64,000 bases of DNA from NCBI GenBank assembly GCA_934045905.1, contig OW203762.1, forward strand, positions 4,340,001 through 4,404,000. Direction: 5' to 3'. The notes beneath the pieces are model-generated. The model was not told the origin of the DNA, searched no databases, and worked only from the letters and a program-made list of their open reading frames with translations. The translations under genes and the position numbers were made by a program. This document shows, in pieces, positions 30,201 to 38,916 of this stretch (position 1 is the first letter of the stretch; each line of letters opens with the position of its first letter). Source of the DNA: Leuctra nigra. Taxonomy: Eukaryota > Arthropoda > Insecta > Plecoptera > Leuctridae.

Positions 30201-30691
30201 TCTGCTGGCGACAGATGCACGACGCCGTCGCGTCTCCCAGCCGGCTGCATCGCTGGGGCCTGCGGGACAGCCCCAAGTGTCCGTGGTGTGACGCAGTGGG
30301 CACGACCATCCACACTGTCTTCGAATGCCGAAAAAATGATAGGCTGTGGGCTTACGTCAAACAAAAGATTCGACTTTTACTTAATCAAGATCTTAATACT
30401 GAAGACATGATTTGCGGGATAAGGACTGGCCCAGATGAAAAGACAGTCAACTTGTGTAACTTCCTATTAAATCTCGCAAAATCCACAATTCACCGATACA
30501 TTGCTGTGTTTATTGAAAGTCCAGGAAGTCTGGCGGACTCTTTTTTAATTTTCAAGAATAGACTTCACTATAGGATAGGCGTGGAATTCGCGACAGCCAG
30601 CTTGACCAATGACATTGACAAGTTTAAGAAGACCTGGTGCCGCAAGCAGTGCCTTGCTGCAATAGAAGATGGGCATCTAGTGCTCAAATAA
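27236..30691 (+). CDS. LINE ORF2 protein (copy 3)
   Basis: 1151 residues, intact frame, with E38, D138, D223-H224, D583 and YADD 686-689 all present and the C-terminal CCHC at 1015-1031. It keeps P503 and E656, so it has no obvious damaging change and is the best candidate for an active copy. Own variants include GGAN for GGPN, VAT for VVT just before YADD, and MMT for MTT. Confidence 0.9.
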   Translation: MPHNFLSLNVRGMNNELKQILLSNYIKKLNSEIIFLQETNVDTEFSINYLNNFSSAINAPVQRNSGTAILSRGIAFDTTQILVAGFAQTAILQLNKSQVHLINIYMPQSKAKGLEVMDKVSEYILSIPVNHRIIMAGDWNCTLEPADRAVSIEHRNELVSPLIALLDSEDLRDVWRELNPTNREFTYISPLKDRPRSRLDRVYVRSNQLCEITSSKIIPSFSDHSGVTLIMHSEKRRKSPYWIFNNALLEDKSYTQYIENIIEFYSNRPAATDPHECWDNLKSEIRISTQRYEAEASHLNYASLLAAETRLRFLAAQNTLTSSECNEINRCLAAIRKKYYSEARTDLNTEQQRKYLEYNRATPTFYKLGSDRKTSSTISALQIDGQIVQEPNAIRQVIGNHFSSLYSRSGQNTIESQVLYENLPKLNQTSKDKLDSALSSRELVTALFQLTKDRSPGIDGFSVDFFRAFIDKLMPLFTCMVNFSLESGILPPTMRMAVLTLIPKGGDKLQLKNWRPISLLNTDFKIISRALSNRLTDVLSSIVNSDQTFCVPGRTIFSNLHLMRDAIDLAHAENAPTAIITLDQAGAFDRVEHDYLFKTLQEFGFGDKFISFISTLYKEAKSTVRVGSTLLPPFPFQRGIRQGDPLSGALYTISIEPFLSLLRSGLAPYGLRIPGGANSPLVATAYADDVSVFITDDRGFPIMMTSFDSYARASGAALNTSKSTGLFAGSWSNRTDAPLGLPWTNEGLKFLGVYLGNANKEWESQNWTSLTNKVQSGIDRWNRWHKTTSYRGRRIVSNQLIGSRLVHTFSVLEPPSSFVKEIQRRLTKFMWSGRHWKDQNHVFAPTAVGGLGLINIKCRIMSLRAKHVADFLSPEAEISHHRYLQEHNMNRYNPEDSIAASLVGTIRTDWLRRLQPFYKSLFLAWETISPAEGPQILTDNVKDAKQLYSTILKIEIPDTELTGRGAWTDTEIHWDDLYRWPTCSLDADICWRQMHDAVASPSRLHRWGLRDSPKCPWCDAVGTTIHTVFECRKNDRLWAYVKQKIRLLLNQDLNTEDMICGIRTGPDEKTVNLCNFLLNLAKSTIHRYIAVFIESPGSLADSFLIFKNRLHYRIGVEFATASLTNDIDKFKKTWCRKQCLAAIEDGHLVLK

Positions 30692-30772
30692 ATGTATTCA
30701 CTGTCTATTTTAATGATGTAATTGTGTTCTATTTTCGTGCTATCCTGTAATTGATAATTAATTCTGTTCAAA

Positions 30773-30805
<33 letters not shown>

Positions 30806-30808
<3 letters not shown>

Positions 30809-30827
30809 ATCTATCTATCTATCTATC
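30806..30827. repeat. (TCTA)n spacer between LINE copies 3 and 4, 22 nt
   Basis: Third identical 22-nt spacer. Confidence 0.9.
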
Positions 30828-31048
30828 GGTAGACGTGTATCACCTCGGCTCCCGATACAATAGTGAATAGTGTACAAAATATTTAATATAACGTGTTAGA
30901 AACGGTATCAAAAGATCCGTGGTGTCAAGACGAACAGATATTTATAAAAAAAGTGGCAAATCGAGTGACTCTACATATTGATAATCGTGTTTTTTTGCAC
31001 CGCGCAATGCTATTGCCGGTGTAGTGCAACGAACTGATATTGTTTACT

Positions 31049-32281
31049 ATGGCGTGCCTACCCAGCCTCGCCGTGGTTATTGATAACGTCGCCGACACAG
31101 CGATCGACGACTACCTCAAAGGTATTGCCGAATTGGTGACGGGGGCGGAGATAACGCACGCGTCACGCATTGCCGGGGGAAGAGTGTGTGTCTTCCTACG
31201 CAGCGAGACGGCGGTAAAAACTGTTGTGCAAGAAGGTTTCATTACTGTTAAAACTCAATATGTTCCTATCAGACGTTATCTGACGGCTGCCACAAAGATT
31301 GTTCTCTCAAATGTATTCCCCTTTATAACCACCGAGATGCTGATCGAGAAACTAAGACGAATCGGGAAACTGACTTGCCCAATTAGGGACATCTCTACTG
31401 GCTCAAGACTCCCTGACTGCACGCATGTAAAATCTTTCCGTAAACTTGCATATATCCTGTTCGATGATGTAAATAATGTCCCCACCCACTTTAGTTTCGA
31501 TATTGAAGGTTATAAACACATTGTTTACATATCTATGGACGATGTGACATGTCACAATTGTAAACAAGCCGGCCACGTAGCTAAGAACTGTAAACAACCC
31601 CGGCCAGCGGGAAACCCGACTGACAACATCCAAGCCAGGTTCCCACCCCTTCCAACAAAGCACCTGTCTTTCGCGGACGCGGTAATTGCAACCCCCCCTC
31701 TCTTACTAACACCTCACGCAAGTGATAACATTGGCTATCAGATCCCCTCAATCTCAGCTCAGGACATCGCCACGATTGTGGCTGATCATGGCACCTCCAC
31801 TGACACAACGATACGACCACCGAAGTCAACCAACGTCGAGGACATCACGTCCCCGATCACCTCGATGCCCGTGCGGGCGACGTCGCCGCAAAGCCGCCTG
31901 GCAGAGGCCGCGAGGCTGACTGGATTAGTTGGACCGACTAGTCACGTGGACGACACACTGAATGACGACGTCATGTCGGAGACTGGTTCAACGTCATCGC
32001 AGATGTCGCTGATGGAAGACGCGACCTCGCTGGAGCAGATCATCCCCGGAAACGACGGTACGAACAAAGATCAAATTTTCACACCCATTAGGTTTAAGGA
32101 CTTCCTAAAGAAGTCCCGCCATTTCAAAAAGATTGTTCCGATTATTAAAAAATTCTCAAAAGACTATGAAAAAGTCATAAAAGAGCTAGAAGACATCAAC
32201 AAGAAGTGCAACGATATCAACCTAAAACGCAGAATTGGCCGTATAATTACGGCCATAACCGCTGAAACAACGAATAATTAA
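31049..32281 (+). CDS. LINE ORF1 protein (copy 4)
   Basis: 410 residues from the ATG at 31049, the same start as in the other copies; an in-frame TTG nine bases upstream would add three residues but is not a likely start. Zinc knuckle intact. Variants include TQYVPI, EMLIEK, IPSISAQ, GPTSH and TTNN at the end. The TAATAA linker to ORF2 is preserved. Confidence 0.85.
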   Translation: MACLPSLAVVIDNVADTAIDDYLKGIAELVTGAEITHASRIAGGRVCVFLRSETAVKTVVQEGFITVKTQYVPIRRYLTAATKIVLSNVFPFITTEMLIEKLRRIGKLTCPIRDISTGSRLPDCTHVKSFRKLAYILFDDVNNVPTHFSFDIEGYKHIVYISMDDVTCHNCKQAGHVAKNCKQPRPAGNPTDNIQARFPPLPTKHLSFADAVIATPPLLLTPHASDNIGYQIPSISAQDIATIVADHGTSTDTTIRPPKSTNVEDITSPITSMPVRATSPQSRLAEAARLTGLVGPTSHVDDTLNDDVMSETGSTSSQMSLMEDATSLEQIIPGNDGTNKDQIFTPIRFKDFLKKSRHFKKIVPIIKKFSKDYEKVIKELEDINKKCNDINLKRRIGRIITAITAETTNN

Positions 32282-32284
32282 TAA

Positions 32285-35200
32285 ATGCCTCATAATTTCC
32301 TATCACTCAACGTTAGGGGCATGAATAACGAACTGAAGCAAATATTACTTTCGAACTATATCAAAAAGCTGAACTCTGAAATAATTTTTCTCCAAGAAAC
32401 CAACGTGGACACTGAATTCTCAATAAACTATCTAAATAATTTTTCATCTGCAATCAACGCGCCAGTGCAGCGTAATAGTGGGACAGCAATACTATCCAGA
32501 GGTGTAGCTTTCGACACAACTCAAACTTTAGTAGCCGGCTTCGCTCAGACTGCTATCTTACAATTAAATAAATCCCAAGTCCACCTAATTAACATTTACA
32601 TGCCACAGAGTAAAGCGAAAGGCTTAGAAGTAATGGATAAAGTCAGTGAATATATCCTGAGTATTCCAGTGAACCACCGAATTATCATGGCAGGCGACTG
32701 GAACTGTACTCTCGAGCCAGCCGACCGTGCGGTCTCCATTGAACACCGAAACGAACTGGTGTCCCCGCTGATCGCCCTGCTCGATTCCGAGGACCTGCGA
32801 GACGTATGGCGCGAGCTAAATCCAACCAATCGCGAGTTCACTTACATAAGCCCACTCAAAGACAGACCGAGATCGAGACTCGACAGAGTATATGTCCGCA
32901 GTAACCAGCTTTGCGAGATTACGTCATCTAAGATCATACCATCTTTCTCTGATCACTCCGGTGTAACATTAACTATGCATTCCGAGATGCGCAGAAAATC
33001 ACCTTATTGGATTTTCAACAACGCTCTCCTCGAAGACAAGTCGTATACGCAATACATTGAAAACATCATTGAGTTCTACTCAAATAGGCCAGCAGCTACT
33101 GACCCTCACGAGTGCTGGGACAATTTGAAAAGCGAAATACGTATATCTACTCAACGCTACGAAGCAGAAGCGAGCCACTTGAACTATGCATCACTGCTCG
33201 CTGCAGAAACCCGACTCCGATTCCTCGCAGCGCAGAACACTCTGACGTCATCCGAGTGCAACGAAATTAACAGGTGTTTGGCTGCAATACGGAAGAAATA
33301 CTACTCAGAAGCAAGGACCGATCTGAACACAGAACAGCAGCGGAAATACCTTGAATACAACAGGGCAACTCCCACATTCTACAAGCTCGGTAGCGACAGG
33401 AAAACTTCGAGCACGATCTCAGCACTGCAAATCGATGGACAAATTGTTCAGGAGCCGAACGCTATCAGACAAGTGATTGGCAATCACTTCTCTAGCCTCT
33501 ATTCACGATCAGGCCAGAACACAATCGAGAGTCAAGTCCTTTACGAAAACCTTCCCAAATTAAACCAAACCTCCAAAGACAAGCTGGACTCCGCACTTAG
33601 TAGCAGGGAACTTGTGACTGCCCTCTTCCAGCTTACTAAGGACAGATCCCCTGGCATCGACGGCTTCTCAGTAGATTTCTTTCGAGCTTTCATCGATAAA
33701 CTCATGCCCTTATTACCTGCATGGTTAATTTTTCACTCGAATCTGGTATCCTTCCCCCAACCATGCGCATGGCAGTCCTCACGCTAATTCCTAAGGGCGG
33801 TGATAAACTACAACTCAAAAACTGGAGACCTATCTCCCTCCTGAACACCGACTTCAAAATCATTTCCCGCGCCCTCTCTAATAGACTAAAAGACGTGCTC
33901 AGCTCAATAGTTAATAGCGACCAGACCTTCTGTGTACCGGGAAGGACGATCTTCTCCAATCTCCATCTGATGAGAGATGCGATTGATCTTGCCCACGCCG
34001 AAAACGCGCCAACAGCCATCATCACCCTGGACCAGGCGGGAGCTTTCGACCGCGTAGAACACGACTATTTGTTCAAGACACTACAAGAGTTCGGCTTCGG
34101 TGACAAATTCATTAGTTTCATCTCTACACTGTACAAAGAAGCCAAGTCAACGGTGCGTGTCGGTTCGACTCTCCTCCCGCCCTTCCCCTTCCAACGCGGC
34201 ATTCGGCAAGGTGACCCACTGTCTGGCGCCTTGTACACCATATCTATAGAACCTTTCCTATCGCTTCTCAGATCTGGACTTGCGCCTTATGGACTGCGCA
34301 TCCCTGGAGGAGCCAACAGTCCCTTGGTCGTGACCGCCTACGCGGATGACGTGTCTGTGTTTATAACTGACGACAGGGGCTTCCCGATCATGACGACATC
34401 TTTCGACTCATACGCCCGTGCTTCTGGGGCGGCGCTGAATACCTCCAAGAGCACTGGGCTATTCGCCGGCTCATGGAGTAACCGGACGGACGCGCCACTC
34501 GGTTTGCCCTGGACCAACGAAGGCCTCAAATTTCTAGGAGTGTACCTGGGCAACGCGAACAAAGAATGGGAATCGCAAAATTGGACATCTCTGACGAATA
34601 AGGTTCAATCCGGAATCGATAGATGGAATAGGTGGCAAAAGACTACATCCTATCGGGGCCGACGAATAGTGTCCAACCAACTAATAGGTTCCCGCCTTGT
34701 CCACACCTTCTCTGTCCTCGAGCCTCCCTCTAGTTTTGTTAAAGAAATCCAACGCAGACTAACAAAGTTTATGTGGAGCGGTCGACATTGGAAAGACCAG
34801 AACCACGTTTTCGCTCCTACTGCCGTGGGTGGCCTGGGACTAATCAACATCAAATGCAGGATCATGTCACTGAGGGCGAAGCACGTGGCTGACTTCCTCT
34901 CTCCAGAGGCGGAGATCAGCCACCACCGCTACTTACAAGAACACAACATGAATAGGTACAATCCGGAAGACTCAATAGCGGCTTCACTCGTCGGAACTAT
35001 CAGAACCGACTGGCTGAGAAGACTTCAACCATTTTACAAGTCCCTCTTCCTCGCATGGGAGACGATAAGCCCTGCAGAGGGCCCCCAGATATTAACAGAC
35101 AACGTTAAGGACGCGAAACAACTATATTCAACCATCCTCAAGATAGAAATTCCAGACACTGAGTTGACTGGGAGAGGCGCCTGGACTGATACCGAGATCC

Positions 35201-35748
35201 ATTGGGATGATCTCTACCGCTGGCCAACATGCGGCCTGGACGCCGACATCTGCTGGCGACAGATGCACGACGCCGTCGCGTCTCCCAGCCGGCTGCATCG
35301 CTGGGGCCTGCGGGACAGCCCCAAGTGTCCGTGGTGTGACGCAGTGGGCACGACCATCCACACTGTCTTCGAATGCCGAAAAAATGATAGGCTGTGGGCT
35401 TACGTCAAACAAAAGATTCGACTTTTACTTAATCAAGATCTTAATACTGAATACATGATTTGCGGGATAAGGACTGGCCCAGATGAAAAGACAGTCAACT
35501 TGTGTAACTTCCTATTAAATCTCGCAAAATCCACAATTCCCCGATACATTACTGTGTTTATTGAAAGTCCAGGAAGTCTGGCGGACTCTTTTTTAATTTT
35601 CAAGAATAGACTTCACTATAGGATAGTGACAGCCATACACTATCCTATGGAGACATATTGCATTATTGCATATTATATTGCATATTGCATATTGGAGACA
35701 TATCCGTTGATATGGAGACAGCCATACGACAGCCAGCTTGACCAATGA
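32285..35748 (+). pseudogene. LINE ORF2 (copy 4), frameshifted and with altered C-terminus
   Basis: The endonuclease part is intact, but one T is missing from a run near 33712 (TTATTACC for TTATTTACC), within codons about 475-477. This shifts the frame and stops translation at 33787, before the RT catalytic motifs. The RT resumes in another frame (usable ATG at 33721), with D583- and YADD-equivalent motifs present. At 35627-35726 about 100 bp replace 12 bp of normal sequence, so the last part of the protein is replaced by an unrelated tail ending at 35748. No full-length product is possible. Confidence 0.88.
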
Positions 35749-35913
35749 CATTGACCAGTTTAAGAAGACCTGGTGCCGCAAGCAGTGCCTTGCTGCAATA
35801 GAAGATGGACATTTAGTGCTCAAATAAATGTATTCACTGTTTATTTTAATGATGTAATTGTGTTCTATTTTCGTGCTATCCTGTAATTGATAATTAATTC
35901 TGTTCGAAAAAAA

Positions 35914-35937
35914 TCATCTATGTATCTATCTATCTAT
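35914..35937. repeat. Degenerate (TCTA)n, right edge of the LINE array
   Basis: TCATCTATGTATCTATCTAT with point changes, the downstream remnant of the target microsatellite. Confidence 0.7.
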
Positions 35938-36349
35938 TATAGAACAGCAACTTTCACACGAATATTAATTCGCTTGCAATAAGAAGGCTCGCTTTCCCGA
36001 CGTTCCGAATCGCCGTCTAAAATCCCGTGTGATCAATGAAAACAATTTGAAATGGAAGATTGATTTTGGAAGTTTGCACATTCAACAAACCAGGCTCTAA
36101 ATGGAACGGCGGTTCAGAACTTCGCAGTTTGAAATGTCCGTATCACACCTTCGCCATTGAGTCCAGCCCAGCACATTCTTGTTTGTTTTGCAAGTGGACT
36201 GGTGTTTGGGGATAAGAGAGGTCTCGTGTTTAGTTTTTGAACAGGACTATGTGATTTTTTGAAAATTAAAACTGGAAGAGTTTCACCAAAACAACTTCAA
36301 ATTTTGCATGGTCATCAGGACCAATCACTGTTAAAAGTTTCAATGTTAT
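35938..36349. other. Intronic sequence, nothing recognised
   Basis: No repeats, terminal structures or coding signals were identified in this stretch. Confidence 0.45.
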
Positions 36350-36400
36350 TTTACATATACTGTATATGGCAGCCAGGTTCTCCAATACAGTATATGTAAA
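36350..36400. repeat. Perfect 16-bp inverted repeat (hairpin)
   Basis: TTTACATATACTGTAT at 36350-36365 pairs perfectly with ATACAGTATATGTAAA at 36385-36400 across a 19-nt loop. Confidence 0.8.
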
Positions 36401-36403
36401 CTT

Positions 36404-36588
36404 GACACTACATTGTATTGTTAAAATTACAAATGCATGTAGTGTTATTTCACTTTGACAGTTCGTGAATTTTTAGTCAACCAGGTACATGTATTAAAAC
36501 CACACTGACCCCTATATTTGTCAAAACATCATTGGAATTATATCACTACATTGTATTGTTAAAATTACAAATGCATGTAGTGTTATGT
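36404..36588. repeat. Direct repeat of a 39-bp self-complementary unit
   Basis: CACTACATTGTATTGTTAAA followed by ATTACAAATGCATGTAGTG occurs at about 36405-36443 and again at about 36543-36581. Each unit has complementary ends (CACTACAT / ATGTAGTG). A weaker relative (CTGTTAAAATTACAG) lies near 36978. These may be short MITE remnants. Confidence 0.6.
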
Positions 36589-36599
36589 TAGAACCAAAA

Positions 36600-36790
36600 A
36601 AATAATTTTTATTGATTACTCAACCAGTTTTAATCAGATTTCATTTCTGTAAACGGAATTGCATGGACAGTACACTTGGATCAGTACATGGATCAGTACA
36701 CTAATATAAATTATTTCACCCCATCCGGCCTCGAACCTGCGATCTTGTGTGTAGAACCTCATAGCGCCAACCCCGGGACCACGGCGCCAA
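36600..36790 (-). mobile_element. tRNA-derived SINE, minus strand
   Basis: Read on the minus strand from about 36788: GGCGCCGTGGTCCCGGGGTT then GGCGC resembles acceptor stem and D-arm, and GGTTCGAGGCC (about 36727-36737) is a B box at tRNA-like spacing. An AT-rich body follows to about 36600. This fits a SINE head better than a working tRNA because no convincing acceptor stem closes. Confidence 0.5.
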
Positions 36791-37905
36791 GTGAGGAACA
36801 GAGCGGTTGAAACTGTTCTCGATCAGTTGAGTTAGAAAGTTGTGTTTGTGGGCAAAATTAATTTTCACGAGTTATGAACATAATGATTATAGCGTTTATA
36901 AATTCCATTAGTCTGTAAGTTATGTCTCTTTATTACTTACCGTCATTTTAGATGTGAAATAAAATACCATACATCGGACTGTTAAAATTACAGCAGATGT
37001 ATACCTGTGAAGTTATCTCCTGTCACTGTCTAATTGCCGGCTCAGTGGAGATGTCAGTTGACATCCGTGATCATTAGTAAGATGGCTAACGCGTTCAGGT
37101 AGAAAAGCGCACATTGTATGATATTTTAGTTGCAACTGGACTATTATCTTTTACTCTTCTCAGCCTGTGTTTATTTAACACAACAATTTCGTTTAAAATG
37201 CACAACTTTCATGATAATTTAAATGATACTTTGTAGCACTAAACTAGAATTAGCAATATTGTCAGTGTAATTTGAAAAAACATATACATAATTGTATATT
37301 AAACGCTACAATGTCTATGCAAAATTACAATATTTTACTCCAGTGAACGTTTTAGGTGTTTCTGTCAATTCAGACTAATCTGTCGCTATCTTCAAAAGTT
37401 ATTGACATTTTACGGACAATTTTTATGTGTTTGAAATTAAATGTAATTTATTGAGCACATAAAATAGATACACAATTTGATCTTCCATACATATCTCTTC
37501 AGAACTTTCTTTGCGCATTTCGTTTCGGCTCTTTCCAAGGTCTGTATAGCGGAGACTTGAAAACGCATATCAATTCGCGGATGCCTATATTCTCGAATCG
37601 AAACCTCATGCGAAAATGTTTAACAATGCGAAATCAAGTGAAATCTTTTGTTATATCTTTGTTATATATCTTTGGTAAATATTTTTGTTATTGTTATATA
37701 AAGTAGCTGAATCCGTTGTGCAGTGGCTCATTTCCGCATGGCGAACATTTTCAACAAACTCCAATTCAAAAGAATTTCCAGATTTATCTACGTAAGTGCC
37801 CAGAATCTACTGGACTCCGTCTATAAGATTATTAGCTCACGGTCTTGTGGTGTTGAGGATTGATACCCGCAAATATCTACTTGAGGACGCAACTTCTTTT
37901 GAGCA
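36791..37905. other. Intronic sequence without recognised elements
   Basis: About 1.1 kb of AT-rich sequence. Short open frames lack any family signature. No inverted or tandem repeats were noted. Confidence 0.4.
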
Positions 37906-37910
37906 TGAAA

Positions 37911-38532
37911 GTACGTTTACAGCTCGGCGCTAGCGCTCGGCGTTGGCCAATCAGGAGGCTGAACCAGAGCGAATGGAAATCACAGCCTTGTATACCTAAG
38001 AAGAATAGTGTATCCACTGAACACATTTAACATTGGGCCGAATGTAGATGATTTTGGGCGGCGAGTTTGATTCTCTTTCGATCGCAGCGCTAGTCTACGC
38101 TGCGGTCAAAGTTTCAACTAGGAAATTTTAATATAATTTCTCATTCAAAATGCCATTTTAGGAACATATTTTGAATTATTAATATATTATTATTTAAATA
38201 AAAAAACTCTGGTTTAATAAATGCAATAACAAAGGGTAAATAAGATAATAAAAACTTAACACTATGTAGTTCCCCCATATGCCGCCAGGATCGCGTCGTT
38301 CTAAAGAGAATTCAAGGTCATATTCTCAAAAGATGTTACACGTTTTTGCGTTCAGTGGATACACTATTCATCTTAGGTATACAAGGCTATGATTTCCATT
38401 CGCTCTGGCTGAACGGCGAGCGCCCGAGCGCTGGCGTTCAAGGTCAAAAGATAAACCAAGTTCATCTTTCAGCGCCGAGCGCCGAGCGCCGAACGTCGAA
38501 CGTCAGGCGGTCAGCGCCGAGCTGTAAACGTA
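37911..38532. mobile_element. Fold-back element close to the exon 2 splice acceptor
   Basis: Left arm (37911 to about 38030) starts GTACGTTTACAGCTCGGCGC and contains AGAGCGAATGGAAATCACAG and CCTTGTATACCTAAGAAGAA. The right arm (about 38345-38532) carries the reverse complement in mirrored order, ending AGCGCCGAGCTGTAAACGTA. The right arm has an extra expansion of GCGCCGAGC units (about 38471-38517). No transposase in the middle. Its end lies about 50 bp from the exon 2 acceptor. Confidence 0.75.
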
Positions 38533-38582
38533 TACCTTTAGGCTGTTAGTATAAACACCCGCCTGATGACCTTGACTTGCAG

Positions 38583-38735
38583 TGTTCATCAACGACGCCA
38601 GCAACACGGTGGCAGCCAAGGCTCTGGAGGCGCTGCTCAACTACCTGCGCCTCAACGCCAACATGAGCATGCGCGTTGAAGACGTCGCGCGCGTCGACGT
38701 CGAGGGTAACGACGCGCAGGCGCAGCTAGAGTCAA
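38583..38735 (+). CDS. Ir25a: Ionotropic receptor 25a, second coding exon (start of amino-terminal domain)
   Basis: Acceptor CTTGACTTGCAG and donor A|GTGAGTTT bound 153 nt. The first two bases complete the phase-1 codon from exon 1, giving LFINDASNTVAAKALEALLN, then YLRLNANMSMRVEDVARVDV and EGNDAQAQLES. An Ile codon begun by the last base would fit the IR25a pattern LEAIC seen in insects. The segment is the first beta-strand and helix of the periplasmic-binding-protein-like extracellular domain. The coding block is GC-rich (runs of CGTCGCGCGCGTCGACGTCG type) against AT-rich introns. The remaining exons lie beyond the window. Confidence 0.75.
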
Positions 38736-38916
38736 GTGAGTTTAGGAAATGTCCTGACAGACATCCATTGACCCAGTATTAACCTCCAATAATATATCTT
38801 GTGCCACATTATTATAAAACACATAGGTGTCTACTGATTTTGTAACATAGTATTTGTGCAACTAATACTGGTAAACTATATTGGTTTATAATATAGTGTT
38901 TAGTTTCATTGCGATC
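38736..38916. other. Start of Ir25a intron 2
   Basis: Short unique sequence between the exon 2 donor and the satellite array. The intron extends to at least the window end. Confidence 0.6.

Larger units (their letters stand above)
25781..30805 (+). mobile_element. Full-length Tx1/L1-type LINE, copy 3
   Basis: Same structure, poly(A) about 31 nt. Its 3' UTR has a C-to-T-strand-type change (GTTCAAAATAAA instead of GTTCGAAATAAA). It shares several ORF1 variants with copy 4 (INKK for MYKK near residue 387), so copies 3 and 4 group together against copies 1 and 2. Confidence 0.88.
30828..35913 (+). mobile_element. Full-length but defective LINE, copy 4
   Basis: Complete from 5' UTR to 3' UTR, but ORF2 is broken and the poly(A) is reduced to about seven A. 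The TCTA tract after it is degenerate (TCATCTATGTATCTATC). The 5' UTR has extra bases in A and T runs. It is probably the oldest copy or the one free longest from selection. Confidence 0.88.
11843..38582 (+). other. Ir25a intron 1, 26.7 kb
   Basis: Bounded by GTAAGTAT at 11843 and CTTGACTTGCAG ending at 38582. It separates codon 30 from codon 31 in phase 1. Filled almost completely with transposable elements, including four same-strand full-length LINEs, so primary transcripts of the gene would include sense LINE sequence. Confidence 0.7.

Noticed and set aside
31040..31048. Alternative TTG start adding three residues to ORF1 of copy 4
   Set aside because: The other three copies start at the ATG equivalent to 31049, and a TTG start is not expected here.
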